A DNA stretch of 64,000 bases from Marivita geojedonensis (GTDB taxonomy: Bacteria > Pseudomonadota > Alphaproteobacteria > Rhodobacterales > Rhodobacteraceae), in NCBI RefSeq assembly GCF_002115805.1, contig NZ_JFKC01000001.1, positions 372,001-436,000 of the forward strand, given 5' to 3'. Within the stretch, counting starts at the first letter, position 1, and each line of letters starts with the position of its first letter. Shown here one piece after another: positions 24,722 to 33,819 of the stretch. A model generated the notes under the pieces. That model had not been told where the DNA came from. It saw nothing but the letters and a program-made list of their open reading frames with translations, and did not search any database. A program made the translations under genes and the position numbers.

Positions 24722-25332
24722 TGCCAGCCTTTGAAACCGGCATTGTGATCCTCGCCCTCTGGGCCATCGCCGGCTACCTGCTCGGCTCGATCCCGTTTGG
24801 CGTGATCCTGACAAAGGCGATGGGCCTCGGCAATCTGCGCGAGATCGGCTCCGGGAATATCGGCGCAACAAATGTGCTGCGCACCGGCAACAAGGGGGCG
24901 GCGGCAGCCACTCTGCTGCTCGATGGCGCAAAGGGCGCCGTGGCCGTACTGCTGGCCCGCGCGCTGGCTGCGGAAGACGCCGCACAGATCGCTGCGCTTG
25001 CGGCTTTTCTGGGTCACTGCTTTCCGGTCTGGCTTCAGTTCAAAGGCGGCAAGGGCGTAGCCACTTTCCTTGGTCTGATGCTGTCGCTGGCGTGGCCGGT
25101 TGGGCTGCTGGCCTGCGGCATTTGGCTTGCCACGGCTGCCATCAGTCGGATTTCAAGCCTGTCAGCCCTTGTCGCAGCGGCATGGTCCCCGCTGGTTTGC
25201 CTCATGCTGGGGCAGGGTCAGATCTTCCTGCTGACGCTGATCCTTGCCGGTCTCATCCTCTGGCGGCACCGCGCAAACCTGGCGCGGCTCAAAGCCGGGA
25301 CAGAGCCACGGATCGGCGGCTCCAAGGCCTGA
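24721..25332 (+). CDS. plsY: Acyl-phosphate:glycerol-3-phosphate acyltransferase
   Basis: This 203-residue multi-pass membrane enzyme makes lysophosphatidic acid from acyl-phosphate and glycerol-3-phosphate. It has the three PlsY motifs: GSIPFGVILTK, LREIGSGNIGATNVLRTG and FKGGKGVATFLG, with about five hydrophobic helices. ATG shares one base with the TGA of the pyrC-like gene (TGATG), so translation is coupled. Confidence 0.95.
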   Translation: MPAFETGIVILALWAIAGYLLGSIPFGVILTKAMGLGNLREIGSGNIGATNVLRTGNKGAAAATLLLDGAKGAVAVLLARALAAEDAAQIAALAAFLGHCFPVWLQFKGGKGVATFLGLMLSLAWPVGLLACGIWLATAAISRISSLSALVAAAWSPLVCLMLGQGQIFLLTLILAGLILWRHRANLARLKAGTEPRIGGSKA

Positions 25333-25399
25333 ACGGACTGGCCCCAACACGACACCACCTGTCGGTTTGTGAATGACAAGCATGGCGCAATTGCCAAAT

Positions 25400-25416
25400 A
25401 CTGACCGCATGTCAGT
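25400..25416. promoter_or_regulatory. Inverted repeat ACTGAC-N5-GTCAGT, candidate operator
   Basis: Perfect 6-bp arms surround CGCAT. The repeat ends 13 bp before the preferred start (25430) of the following flavoenzyme gene, a typical repressor position. If an upstream start is used the repeat would be inside the coding region. Confidence 0.35.
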
Positions 25417-25429
25417 GACGGAACGCGCA

Positions 25430-27466
25430 ATGTCAAAAGACCCTCTTCTGCAGCCCTTTCAGCTCAAGCACCTGACACTGAAGAACCGGATCATGACGAC
25501 CGCGCATGAGCCGGCCTATCCCGAAGACGGGATGCCCAAGGACAGGTACATCGCCTATCACGCGGAACGGGCAAAAGGCGGCGTTGCCATGGCGATGACC
25601 GCCGGATCCGCAGCCGTGTCACGCGACAGTCCACCGGTGTTCAACAACGTTCTGGCCTATGACGACAAAGTGGTTCCATGGATCAGGCGCCTGACCGATG
25701 CCCTGCATGAACATGGGTGCGCGGCGATGATCCAGTTGACCCATCTTGGCCGGCGAACGGTCTGGAGCAAAGGCGATTGGCTTCCCTCCGTTTCGTCTTC
25801 GAAGCACCGCGAGCCTGCGCATAAAGCCTTCCCGAAACTGGCAGAAGACTGGGACATCGCGCGCATAATTTCGGACTTCGCCGATGCTGCCGAACGGATG
25901 AAAGCCGGCGGCATGGACGGGATAGAGCTGGAGGTCTATGGGCATCTCCTCGATCAGTTCTGGTCGCCGCTGACCAACGATCTTGACGGCCCATATGGCG
26001 GTCAGTCCCTTGAGAGCCGGATGAAGATGCCGCTTGATGTGCTGGCTGCGATCCGCAAACGCGTCGGCGATGACTTCATCGTGGGCATCCGCTTCAGTGC
26101 AGATGAGGTCGCCACGGGCGGGATCGACCCGGAATTGGGTGTTCAGATGGCAAAGGTTGTCGCCGATACCGGGCAGTGCGATTTCCTCAATGTGATCCGC
26201 GGCCGTGTGCATACGGATCCGGCGCTGACCGATGTGATCCCAGTGCAGGGTATGAAGAGCGCGCCGCATCTGGACTTCGCCGGGTCGGTACGTGCTGCGA
26301 CCGGTCTGCCTACTTTCCACGCTGCGCGGATCCCGGATGTCGCAACCGCACGCCATGCGGTGGATGCCGGGCTTCTGGACATGGTCGGCATGACCCGCGC
26401 GCACATGGCCGATCCGCATATCGTCACCAAGATCGTGCAGGGCCGGGAACATGACATCCGTCCATGTGTCGGGGCCACATACTGCCTTGATCGGATCTAC
26501 GGCGCGGGCGAGGCGCTGTGTATCCACAACGTGTCTACCGGTCGGGAACTGTCGGTACCTCACGATATTCCTCCGGCTCTGACCCGCCGCAAGGTGGTGA
26601 TCGTCGGGGCCGGGCCGGGCGGACTGGAGGCCGCGCGCGTTGCAGCAGAACGCGGGCACGACGTGACCGTGTTCGAGGCCCAAGCTGATCCGGGCGGCCA
26701 AATCCGTCTGACGGCGCAAACGCCACGACGCCGCGAAATGATCGGCATCATCGACTGGCGCATGGCGCAATGTGCCGCTCGTGACGTGACCTTCCATTTC
26801 AACACCTGGGCGGAAGCCGGGGACGTGACAGCACTGAACCCGGATATCGTCATCATTGCGACAGGTGGTCTGCCCAATCTCGAACTGTTCGAGTCGGGTG
26901 CAGAGGCACAAAATGTCATATCGGCCTGGGACCTGATCTCGGGCGATGTAAAGCCAGCCGACCGCGTTCTGATTTATGATGAATCCGGCGATCACCCGGC
27001 CATGCAGGCCGCAGAAATCGCCGCCGAAGCCGGAGCTCAGGTCGAAATCATGACCCCGGACCGAACCTTTGCCCCAGACGTGATGGGAATGAACCTCGTC
27101 CCCTACATGCGCAATCTGCAGAGCAAGGATGTGACCTTTACCGTCACCCGCAGATTGCTTGGCGTCACCCGAACCGGAAACACCCTGACCGCCACAATCG
27201 GCACGGACTACAGCGATCACACATATGAGAAGGACTACGATCAAGTGGTCGTCAATTACGGCACAATGCCGATGGACGATCTCTATTTCGACCTGAAGCC
27301 GCTCAGTGGAAACAGGGGCGAGGTCGACTACGATGCGCTGATTGCCAGGAGACCGCAGACCGGCCCTTCAAAGGGATTTCAGCTTTTCCGCATCGGAGAC
27401 GCGGTTTCGGCACGAAACACCCACGCAGCGATCTATGACGCCATGCGCCTGATGCGACACCTGTGA
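25430..27466 (+). CDS. FMN/FAD NADH:flavin oxidoreductase, dienoyl-CoA reductase/demethylase type
   Basis: This 678-residue two-part flavoenzyme has an Old-Yellow-Enzyme TIM barrel (residues ~5-345, MIQLTHLGRR, GMDGIELEVYGHLLDQFWSPLTN). A linker has cysteines in RPCVGATYCLDRI and EALCIHN, then comes an FAD/NAD(P) region (VVIVGAGPGGLEAARVAAERG). It matches the trimethylamine dehydrogenase, 2,4-dienoyl-CoA reductase and N-methylproline/dimethylglycine demethylase group. The linker reads CVGAxxC where FadH has CIGCxxxC, so one Fe-S cysteine is missing, and a demethylase-branch role is favoured. ATG 25430 fits the family; ATGs at 25373, 25382 and 25409 are in frame. Confidence 0.85.
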   Translation: MSKDPLLQPFQLKHLTLKNRIMTTAHEPAYPEDGMPKDRYIAYHAERAKGGVAMAMTAGSAAVSRDSPPVFNNVLAYDDKVVPWIRRLTDALHEHGCAAMIQLTHLGRRTVWSKGDWLPSVSSSKHREPAHKAFPKLAEDWDIARIISDFADAAERMKAGGMDGIELEVYGHLLDQFWSPLTNDLDGPYGGQSLESRMKMPLDVLAAIRKRVGDDFIVGIRFSADEVATGGIDPELGVQMAKVVADTGQCDFLNVIRGRVHTDPALTDVIPVQGMKSAPHLDFAGSVRAATGLPTFHAARIPDVATARHAVDAGLLDMVGMTRAHMADPHIVTKIVQGREHDIRPCVGATYCLDRIYGAGEALCIHNVSTGRELSVPHDIPPALTRRKVVIVGAGPGGLEAARVAAERGHDVTVFEAQADPGGQIRLTAQTPRRREMIGIIDWRMAQCAARDVTFHFNTWAEAGDVTALNPDIVIIATGGLPNLELFESGAEAQNVISAWDLISGDVKPADRVLIYDESGDHPAMQAAEIAAEAGAQVEIMTPDRTFAPDVMGMNLVPYMRNLQSKDVTFTVTRRLLGVTRTGNTLTATIGTDYSDHTYEKDYDQVVVNYGTMPMDDLYFDLKPLSGNRGEVDYDALIARRPQTGPSKGFQLFRIGDAVSARNTHAAIYDAMRLMRHL

Positions 27467-27469
27467 AAA

Positions 27470-27496
27470 GGCTGGGCGATCAAGCCCGGCCTTCTC
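27470..27496 (+). terminator. Probable terminator after the flavin oxidoreductase gene
   Basis: Stem GGCTGGGC/GCCCGGCC (27470-27477 with 27484-27491, one T-G pair), loop GATCAA, then TTCTC. It lies in the 79-bp convergent gap with msrA. Confidence 0.5.
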
Positions 27497-27545
27497 AGCT
27501 TCTCCTGTTCTCTGGGTCAGAGAAGATTTCCGGATTGGACCTATG

Positions 27546-28052
27546 TCATTCCGCGGCGTCGCGCTTGGGCAGAACCCAATCGGGGCGCGGGAAGTGGCAG
27601 GTATAGCCGTTCGGAAACCGCTCGAGATAGTCCTGATGCTCGGGCTCGGCTTCCCAGAAATCGCCCACGGGTTCGACTTCGGTGACCACCTTGCCCGGCC
27701 AGATACCGCTGGCATTCACATCGGCGATCGTATCCTCGGCCACGGCTTTCTGCTCATCGTCCGCATAATAGATCGCGGACCGATAGCTCATGCCACGGTC
27801 ATTGCCCTGCCGGTTCAGCGTGGTCGGGTCATGGATCTGGAAGAAGAACTCCAAGAGCTTGCGGTAGGAGATCACCGACGGGTCGAACATGATCTCGATC
27901 CCTTCGGCATGGGTGCCGTGATTGCGATAGGTCGCGTTCGGCACGTCGCCCCCAGTATAGCCCACACGGGTTTTCTGTACGCCGGGCAGTTTGCGGATCA
28001 GATCCTGCATCCCCCAGAAACAGCCTCCGGCCAGAACAGCGCGTTCAGTCAT
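27546..28052 (-). CDS. msrA: Peptide-methionine (S)-S-oxide reductase
   Basis: This 168-residue enzyme reduces methionine-S-sulfoxide in proteins. The catalytic Cys is in [18 protein letters not shown] near the N-terminus, with family motifs [22 protein letters not shown] and [13 protein letters not shown]. No signal peptide is present, so it is cytosolic. Its start overlaps the msrB stop by 4 nt, making an msrB-msrA unit that repairs both sulfoxide epimers. Confidence 0.96.
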   Translation of the reverse strand: MTERAVLAGGCFWGMQDLIRKLPGVQKTRVGYTGGDVPNATYRNHGTHAEGIEIMFDPSVISYRKLLEFFFQIHDPTTLNRQGNDRGMSYRSAIYYADDEQKAVAEDTIADVNASGIWPGKVVTEVEPVGDFWEAEPEHQDYLERFPNGYTCHFPRPDWVLPKRDAAE

Positions 28053-28498
28053 GCCACATCCTCCACTTGATCGAGATAATCGCCGTAGCCCTCGGCTTCC
28101 ATGTCGTCACGACGGATGAACCGCAGGCTGGCGGAATTGATGCAATAGCGCAGACCACCCCGGTCGCGCGGCCCATCCGGGAACACATGCCCCAGATGGC
28201 TGTCGCCATGGGTCGACCGCACCTCGGTGCGGATCATGCCATGGCTCAGGTCGCGCAGTTCGTTGATATGCGCCGGTTCGATCGGCTTGGTAAAGCTCGG
28301 CCAGCCGCAGCCGGACTCGTATTTGTCGGCACTCGCAAAAAGCGGCTCACCGCTGACGATGTCCACATAGATGCCGGGTTCCTTGTTGTTCAGGTATTCC
28401 CCGGTGCCGGGCCGTTCCGTTCCGCTTTCCTGCGTGACGTAGAACTGTTCCGGCGACAGCGTTGCAATCACGTCCGGGTTCTTTTCGTATTTGGCCAT
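28049..28498 (-). CDS. msrB: Peptide-methionine (R)-S-oxide reductase
   Basis: This 149-residue MsrB reduces methionine-R-sulfoxide. The catalytic region [12 protein letters not shown] is intact, with [12 protein letters not shown] and [15 protein letters not shown]. The two CxxC zinc-binding pairs of many MsrBs are not visible, so it is the zinc-free type. GGAGG precedes ATG 28498. It is first in the pair with msrA. Confidence 0.96.
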   Translation of the reverse strand: MAKYEKNPDVIATLSPEQFYVTQESGTERPGTGEYLNNKEPGIYVDIVSGEPLFASADKYESGCGWPSFTKPIEPAHINELRDLSHGMIRTEVRSTHGDSHLGHVFPDGPRDRGGLRYCINSASLRFIRRDDMEAEGYGDYLDQVEDVA

Positions 28499-28563
28499 GC
28501 GGGGACCTCCATTCGTGGTTTCGACACTATAGATGGCGCGCGCCGTGCCAAGTCCAAGCCTTG

Positions 28564-30573
28564 TTACAGCACGGTCTCCGGGTCGTGAGCCGCGATCCGC
28601 GGGCGGCCCGTCGCCTCGACCACGATCCGTGCCTCGACGAACATATCTCGCGCCTCGATCTCGGCCCGTTTGACCTCGCGCCAGACCTGTACATGGACCG
28701 ACGCTGCACCCGCCGCTTCGGCGTCTTCGGTCGCGGCTGCGCTGAGGCTCGCTTCCAGCATCGCCATGGCGGCATCCGCATCGCGGAAATCCTGCGGGGC
28801 GTCCGGCAGGTGCGCCCTGAACAGCCCCTCGGACGGGCTGGTGACCAAACCTTCCCGCAGCATCCTGATCCGGCCTGTGACAGCGCCGATGGCATTGGCG
28901 ACATCGCCATGATCCGGCAGCAGCATCTCGGCATTGAGGTATTGCCCGACCGCCGGATAAGTCGTCTGCGCCGATGCGCCCAATCCAACAACGGGAACGG
29001 ACAGGTCCGCCGTCAGGTGCACCAAGCCCGGCGTGTGCCGCAACCCCCGCGCCATCAGCGGATGCTGGGCAAGGGTGGTCGGGTCCTCCATCCCGTCTTC
29101 AGCAAAAGCGGCTTCAAGCAACGCGGTTCCGGTCGCTCGGGTCAGTGCATCGACGATCTGCTCGGCCATCTCCTGCGGGGTCTGGGCGTATCTCTCACCG
29201 GATCCGGCCCGGTTGCGGGCCAGCAAGGCCAGTGCCTTTTCCGACGCAGTTGCATCCCAATGGGTAAAGCGCCCGAGCACATGCAGCGCATCCGTCGGCG
29301 TCGGCCCCGCGACCTGCACCAACCCGCGCGACACCAGCAACCGCAACGCCTGCGCCTCAAGCCGTGACTGCACGACAGTGCCCAACGTCTGCGGCAAAAC
29401 GGTGATCCGGTTCAGCAGCGCCTCGGCTCGCTCCGGCAGGCCCACAGCATCCTGCCCCTCGACCCGCCGCACGAAGCGGGCATCGTATTCGCCCGGAACT
29501 GGCCGGTTCATCTGCTCGTCCAGCGCCTTTTGCACCACTTCGGGCGCATCCTGCGCCACCAGCGCCACCGGCAGCACGCGTCTTGGCCCGAGCGTCACAC
29601 CCCCGGTCAAACCGCCACTCGCCAAACCCACCTCGCTGTCGCCGCCCAAACCGTGCGTACGCATCGCCACGGCCTCGACCATGGTGCGATGCGGACCGAC
29701 CCGCGCGCCATCCGGATCGATCACCGGTTGACCGTTGCGCAGCACGGCGATGTCGGTTGTCGTCCCGCCAATGTCCGACACAAGCGCCTGATCCGCCCCG
29801 GTAAGCCAACGCGCACCGACGATGGAGGCCGCAGGCCCGCTCAGGATGGTCTCGATGGGCCGTTCCTGCGCCTGCGCTGCCGACATTAGCGCCCCGTCAC
29901 CCCGGACCACCATCAGCGGCGCATCGATGCCAAGCTCGCGCAAGGCCCCTTCCGCCCGCCCGATCAGCCGGTGCGTCAGCCCGATCAGCCGCGCATTCAG
30001 AACTGCCGTCAACGCCCGCTTCGGTCCGCCCAGCTTGGCCGAGAGTTCGTGTGAACAGGTCACAGGCCGCCCGGTCGCCGCCCGCACCGCTTCGCGTGCC
30101 GCCACTTCGTGCGCCGGATTGCGCGTGCCGAACTGTGCCGCAATGGCAAAGGCCGACACGTCCTGTGCCGCCGCCCAATCGGCGATCACCGACGCGTCCA
30201 AGGGTGCCACTTCGGCCCCGCTGTGGCTGTGCCCGCCCGCCGTCACCAGCACCGGATCGCCCGCCAAAGCCTCGGCCAGACCCTGCGCCGCCAGATCGCG
30301 TTCGGAGAAACCGATATAAATCAGCGCGACCCGCGCGCCCTGCCCTTCGACCAGCGCATTGGTCGCGAGCGTAGTCGACAAAGAGGCCAGCGCGATATCT
30401 GCCGGAGACACAAAAGACTGCGCCAGCACCGCCTTGACCGCTTCGCGCACACCGATGGCCAGATCCTGCCGCGTCGTCAGCGCCTTGGCACTGGCAATCA
30501 CCGCATCCTCATCGCGCATCAGCACCGCGTCGGTATAGGTGCCGCCGGTGTCCACACCCAGTAGAATTGCCAT
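28564..30573 (-). CDS. Hydantoinase/oxoprolinase family protein, HyuA-like
   Basis: This 669-residue protein is of the ATP-dependent hydantoinase A / 5-oxoprolinase alpha family with an actin-like ATPase fold. Visible motifs are the N-terminal phosphate loop [25 protein letters not shown], and [16 protein letters not shown] at about residue 260. AGGAGG precedes ATG 30573. The partner HyuB/oxoprolinase B gene is not adjacent, so the substrate and activity are uncertain. Confidence 0.85.
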   Translation of the reverse strand: MAILLGVDTGGTYTDAVLMRDEDAVIASAKALTTRQDLAIGVREAVKAVLAQSFVSPADIALASLSTTLATNALVEGQGARVALIYIGFSERDLAAQGLAEALAGDPVLVTAGGHSHSGAEVAPLDASVIADWAAAQDVSAFAIAAQFGTRNPAHEVAAREAVRAATGRPVTCSHELSAKLGGPKRALTAVLNARLIGLTHRLIGRAEGALRELGIDAPLMVVRGDGALMSAAQAQERPIETILSGPAASIVGARWLTGADQALVSDIGGTTTDIAVLRNGQPVIDPDGARVGPHRTMVEAVAMRTHGLGGDSEVGLASGGLTGGVTLGPRRVLPVALVAQDAPEVVQKALDEQMNRPVPGEYDARFVRRVEGQDAVGLPERAEALLNRITVLPQTLGTVVQSRLEAQALRLLVSRGLVQVAGPTPTDALHVLGRFTHWDATASEKALALLARNRAGSGERYAQTPQEMAEQIVDALTRATGTALLEAAFAEDGMEDPTTLAQHPLMARGLRHTPGLVHLTADLSVPVVGLGASAQTTYPAVGQYLNAEMLLPDHGDVANAIGAVTGRIRMLREGLVTSPSEGLFRAHLPDAPQDFRDADAAMAMLEASLSAAATEDAEAAGAASVHVQVWREVKRAEIEARDMFVEARIVVEATGRPRIAAHDPETVL

Positions 30574-30600
30574 AATCCCGCCTCCTGCGACTGACCTAGA

Positions 30601-31659
30601 CTAGTCGCCCGCTCCGGCCCGCGCGTTTGCGACATCGGCAAGTCGCATCGCGGCCCAGCGCGCCGCATCGGCCACGGTTTCATCGGGATCATCCACCAAC
30701 GCCTGCGCGACTGACCGCAGACGCGGCGACCCGGAATTACTGATGGCATAAAGCACGTTGCGCACAAACCGGTTGCGCCCGATCCGCTTGATCGGAGATC
30801 CAGAGAACCGTGCCCGGAAAGCGGTGTCGTCCAGCTGCGCCAACTCCGCCAGATCGGGAGCAAGCAGATCCTCCCGCGCATGGTATTTCACCTCTGCGGC
30901 GCGGCTGGCAAATTTGTTCCACGGACAGACCGCCAGACAATCATCACAGCCATAGATCCGGTTGCCCATGAGCGCGCGCAGGTCTTCATCCACAGGACCA
31001 TGATGCTCGATTGTCAGGTAGGAAATGCAGCGCCGTGCGTCCAACCTGTAGGGCCCGGGGAACGCATCGGTGGGGCACACATCCAGACAGGCGCGGCACG
31101 ATCCGCAGTGATCCACCTCCGCCGCGTCCGGCGTCAGATCAAGAGTGGTGAACACCGACCCGATGAAGAACCACGACCCCAGGTCACGCGACACAAGGTT
31201 GGTGTGCTTGCCCTGCCAGCCCAGACCCGCCGCCTGTCCCAATGGCTTTTCCGGCACGGGGGCCGTGTCAACAAACACCTTCACCCCGCCCCCGGCTTCG
31301 GCGATCAGCCAACGCGCCAAACGCTTGAGGCGCTTCTTGACCACATCATGATAATCGCGGTTCTGCGCATAAACCGAAATGGCCGCTTGTTCAGGGTGCT
31401 GCAAGACCTCCAACGGATCATGCTCCGGCCCATAGTTTTCAGCCAAAACAATGACCGACCGCGCCTCTGGCCACAGCACCTGCGGCGCACCGCGCCAATG
31501 CGCCCGCTCCGCCAGCCAGCCCATTTGGCCGTGATAGCCTGCATCGAGAAACGCCTGCAGACGCTCTGGAACCTCCGGCACATCCCAGGGTCGGCAGATC
31601 CGACAGGCCGAAAACCCTTCGGCCATAGCCTGCGCCTTGACCTGCTCCGTCAGATCCAT
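30601..31659 (-). CDS. queG: Epoxyqueuosine reductase
   Basis: This 352-residue cobalamin- and Fe-S-dependent enzyme performs the last step of queuosine synthesis in tRNA. It shows two 4Fe-4S clusters ([16 protein letters not shown] and [13 protein letters not shown]), the catalytic-Asp region [20 protein letters not shown], and a C-terminal HEAT-like repeat ([13 protein letters not shown]...). ATG 31659 is chosen over an upstream in-frame ATG at 31686. It lies downstream of a GST gene on the same strand. Confidence 0.95.
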   Translation of the reverse strand: MDLTEQVKAQAMAEGFSACRICRPWDVPEVPERLQAFLDAGYHGQMGWLAERAHWRGAPQVLWPEARSVIVLAENYGPEHDPLEVLQHPEQAAISVYAQNRDYHDVVKKRLKRLARWLIAEAGGGVKVFVDTAPVPEKPLGQAAGLGWQGKHTNLVSRDLGSWFFIGSVFTTLDLTPDAAEVDHCGSCRACLDVCPTDAFPGPYRLDARRCISYLTIEHHGPVDEDLRALMGNRIYGCDDCLAVCPWNKFASRAAEVKYHAREDLLAPDLAELAQLDDTAFRARFSGSPIKRIGRNRFVRNVLYAISNSGSPRLRSVAQALVDDPDETVADAARWAAMRLADVANARAGAGD

Positions 31660-31663
31660 GACG

Positions 31664-31717
31664 GCCTGCTTTTCTTCTTGCCACAAATATCCCGGGGGTG
31701 TGGGGGCTGGCCCCCAC
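31664..31717 (-). repeat. Intergenic element: GC hairpin plus GATATTT/GAAGAAG tract
   Basis: Read on the minus strand after the GST stop, a palindrome GTGGGGGC/GCCCCCAC (31700-31717) is followed by ACCCCCGGGATATTTGTGGC and AAGAAGAAAAG, leading into queG. It resembles the region at 13498-13595. I recognise this layout as common in Rhodobacteraceae intergenic DNA. It probably acts as terminator or processing site for the GST transcript. Confidence 0.55.
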
Positions 31718-31731
31718 TCCGCGCTGCGGGA

Positions 31732-32397
31732 TCAGAAATCCAGATCGGCATAATGCGGCGGTTGCGGGAAACCCGGCACCTGATCTGCGAGGATCGACCG
31801 AAACGCCGGGCGCGACTTGATCTTGGCGTACCAGTCCTTGACCACAGCGCTGCGGTTCCAGTCGACATCACGGATGTAATCCAGCGACGACAGATGGGCC
31901 GCAGCCGCAAAATCGGCCAGTGTCATCGTATCGCCGGCCAGCCAGCGGCGGTGATCCAGCAGCCACGCCATGTAATCGAGATGATACTTGATCGCCTTCG
32001 CGCCCGCCTTGACATTGGCGCTGTCGGGAAAGCCCTGTTTGGTGACCTTCTTGTTCACCCGCTCATAGAGCAGCTTCGATGTAACCTCGTTGTGAAACTT
32101 GTCGTCGAACCAGCCCACGAGACGGCGCACTTCGTAACGCGCCTCGGATGAGCGCGGCATCAAAGGCGGCTCGGGATATTTCTCTTCAAGGTATTCGCAG
32201 ATCGCAGCGCTTTCCGCCATCGTGCGCCCATCGATCTTGAGAACGGGGACCTTGGCGGCAGGGTTGCGGCGCAGGAAATCCGGGTCTTTCTCCCAGTATT
32301 TCTCTTCCACCAGTTCGCACTCGATCTTCTTTTCCGCAAGGCTCAGCCGGACCTTGCGGCAGAACGGCGACAACGGAACGTGATAGAGTTTGGCCAT
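31732..32397 (-). CDS. Glutathione S-transferase family protein
   Basis: This 221-residue GST has an N-terminal thioredoxin-like domain (MAKLYHVPLSPFCRKVRLSLAEK with a Ser/Cys-containing SPFC motif, then KVPVLKIDG and the glutathione-binding MAESAAICEYLEEKYP). The C-terminal half is all-helical. The substrate is unknown. It is the first gene of a minus-strand run into queG. Confidence 0.9.
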   Translation of the reverse strand: MAKLYHVPLSPFCRKVRLSLAEKKIECELVEEKYWEKDPDFLRRNPAAKVPVLKIDGRTMAESAAICEYLEEKYPEPPLMPRSSEARYEVRRLVGWFDDKFHNEVTSKLLYERVNKKVTKQGFPDSANVKAGAKAIKYHLDYMAWLLDHRRWLAGDTMTLADFAAAAHLSSLDYIRDVDWNRSAVVKDWYAKIKSRPAFRSILADQVPGFPQPPHYADLDF

Positions 32398-32519
32398 GCG
32401 AAGCGCGCCCCGAAAATGGTGGATCAGTCGCTTTCTAATTGCCGCGAAGCGCCATGCAATACAATGGGCTCGCGCCGGTTTAATCCCCGACGCGCGGTTT
32501 TCGTCTCACCCCGCGCCGC

Positions 32520-33332
32520 TCAGGATTGGAAACAGGCCGCGCGACCATCCTTGTCAATGGTTTCGGCTCCGGCCCGGATCGAGCGGGCACGACGCTCAAC
32601 GAAATTGCTGGGTTTCGAGGCCGACCGCGTTTTCGGTGAGGGGAGCACTGCGGCCAACCGGGCCGCCTGCAGCGGGCTCAGATCGCGTGCATCGACACCG
32701 AAGTAGTGCCGTGCCGCCGCCTGTACGCCAAACACGCCCTCATCGAACTCTGCCACGTTCAGGTACAGTTCCAGAATTCGACGCTTGGACCAAAGGGCCT
32801 CGATGACCGGGGTCAAAACCGCTTCAAGGCCCTTTCGCAGCCAGGACCGCTCCTGCCAGAGAAGCACATTCTTCACGACCTGCTGCGAAATCGTAGACGC
32901 CCCACGCGCGCCACCCGCCTCTATCGCCGCTTGGATGGCTTCGACGTCGAAGCCCCAATGCAGGCAGAAGTTCGCATCTTCCGCCGCAACAGCCGATCGG
33001 AACATCACCGGCGCGACCCTGTCGGCATCGACCCAGACCTGATCCACTGGTGCGCCAAGACGGCGGCCCTCCGACCACATGGTATGGGTCGTCGGGGGGT
33101 TCACCACGCCAAAAAGTGCAACGATGAGAACCATCAACAGAGCCGCGCCCAATACGGTGCGGATGCTCCACTTCACCAGCCACCTGTACGGCGCGAGTAT
33201 CTTATCCACCAACCCTGGTTCCTTCACCGCACGCGCGCGTTTCTTCTTCGGCTTATCCAGCCGAGGCCCCTGCTGCGATGTCGATTTGGGTTTACCGCCT
33301 GCCATTGCAGGCACATTAGGCGCAACCGCCAT
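32520..33332 (-). CDS. mtgA: Monofunctional biosynthetic peptidoglycan transglycosylase
   Basis: This ~270-residue GT51 enzyme polymerises glycan strands from lipid II. It has a basic Lys/Arg-rich cytoplasmic tail, one membrane anchor (TVLGAALLMVLIVALFGVV), the catalytic Glu in FRSAVAAEDANFCLHWGFD and the GT51 motifs GASTISQQVVKNVLLW and KRRILELYLNVAEFDEGVFG. The start is ambiguous: ATG at 33344, 33332 or 33305; 33332 has AAGGG upstream, at long spacing. Confidence 0.93.
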   Translation of the reverse strand: MAVAPNVPAMAGGKPKSTSQQGPRLDKPKKKRARAVKEPGLVDKILAPYRWLVKWSIRTVLGAALLMVLIVALFGVVNPPTTHTMWSEGRRLGAPVDQVWVDADRVAPVMFRSAVAAEDANFCLHWGFDVEAIQAAIEAGGARGASTISQQVVKNVLLWQERSWLRKGLEAVLTPVIEALWSKRRILELYLNVAEFDEGVFGVQAAARHYFGVDARDLSPLQAARLAAVLPSPKTRSASKPSNFVERRARSIRAGAETIDKDGRAACFQS

Positions 33333-33418
33333 CAGAGAAAACATCCCTTACTGTTCACGTCTACATCCATTCCTGCCCGCAAAATCCGGTCCCTGCGCGG
33401 CATGGTCATGGCAAAACC

Positions 33419-33811
33419 TTGAAAACCGTTGCACAGGGTCCGGGTCAGGCCCCAATAGTTGGCATGCTTATCCTGACTGTCATATGCGGTTTTTACCTGT
33501 TCGGCCTTCTCATGGCCCACTGGGTGACGCTGCCCCGACAGGCCCTCGTTAGCGGACTTGGTACGATGATCACAGCCAGCTTGGCAGGAGTGACCCTTTG
33601 GCTGTTAACGCAGACTGGTATGACCGAGCCGTGGGTCGCGATCGCCATGGCCGGTACCATCGCGCTGCCCGCGCTGATGATCGGACTTGGACTGAGCCTT
33701 GGCTGGGCCATGCGCGTCACCAGCGAAAAACGAGACTGGCGTTATGGGCTTGCCTGCGCCACCGCCGCAGCCCAATGCGCCGCGAGCCTTGCAGCAGCCT
33801 TTGCATCCTGA
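33419..33811 (+). CDS. Small multi-pass membrane protein, hypothetical
   Basis: A 130-residue hydrophobic protein with about four membrane helices (PIVGMLILTVICGFYLFGLL, the LGTMITASLAGVTLWLL stretch, WVAIAMAGTIALPALMIGLG, and the C-terminal Ala-rich helix). There is no recognised family. The long frame begins at TTG 33419; ATG 33464 inside the first helix is the alternative, and neither has a good ribosome site. It is divergent from mtgA and convergent with the fusion gene (8-bp gap). Confidence 0.55.
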   Translation: MKTVAQGPGQAPIVGMLILTVICGFYLFGLLMAHWVTLPRQALVSGLGTMITASLAGVTLWLLTQTGMTEPWVAIAMAGTIALPALMIGLGLSLGWAMRVTSEKRDWRYGLACATAAAQCAASLAAAFAS

Positions 33812-33819
33812 CGCCCGGC

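Noticed and set aside
25619-27244. 541-residue frame opposite the flavin oxidoreductase
   Set aside because: Entirely inside a well-supported gene; no recognisable domain.
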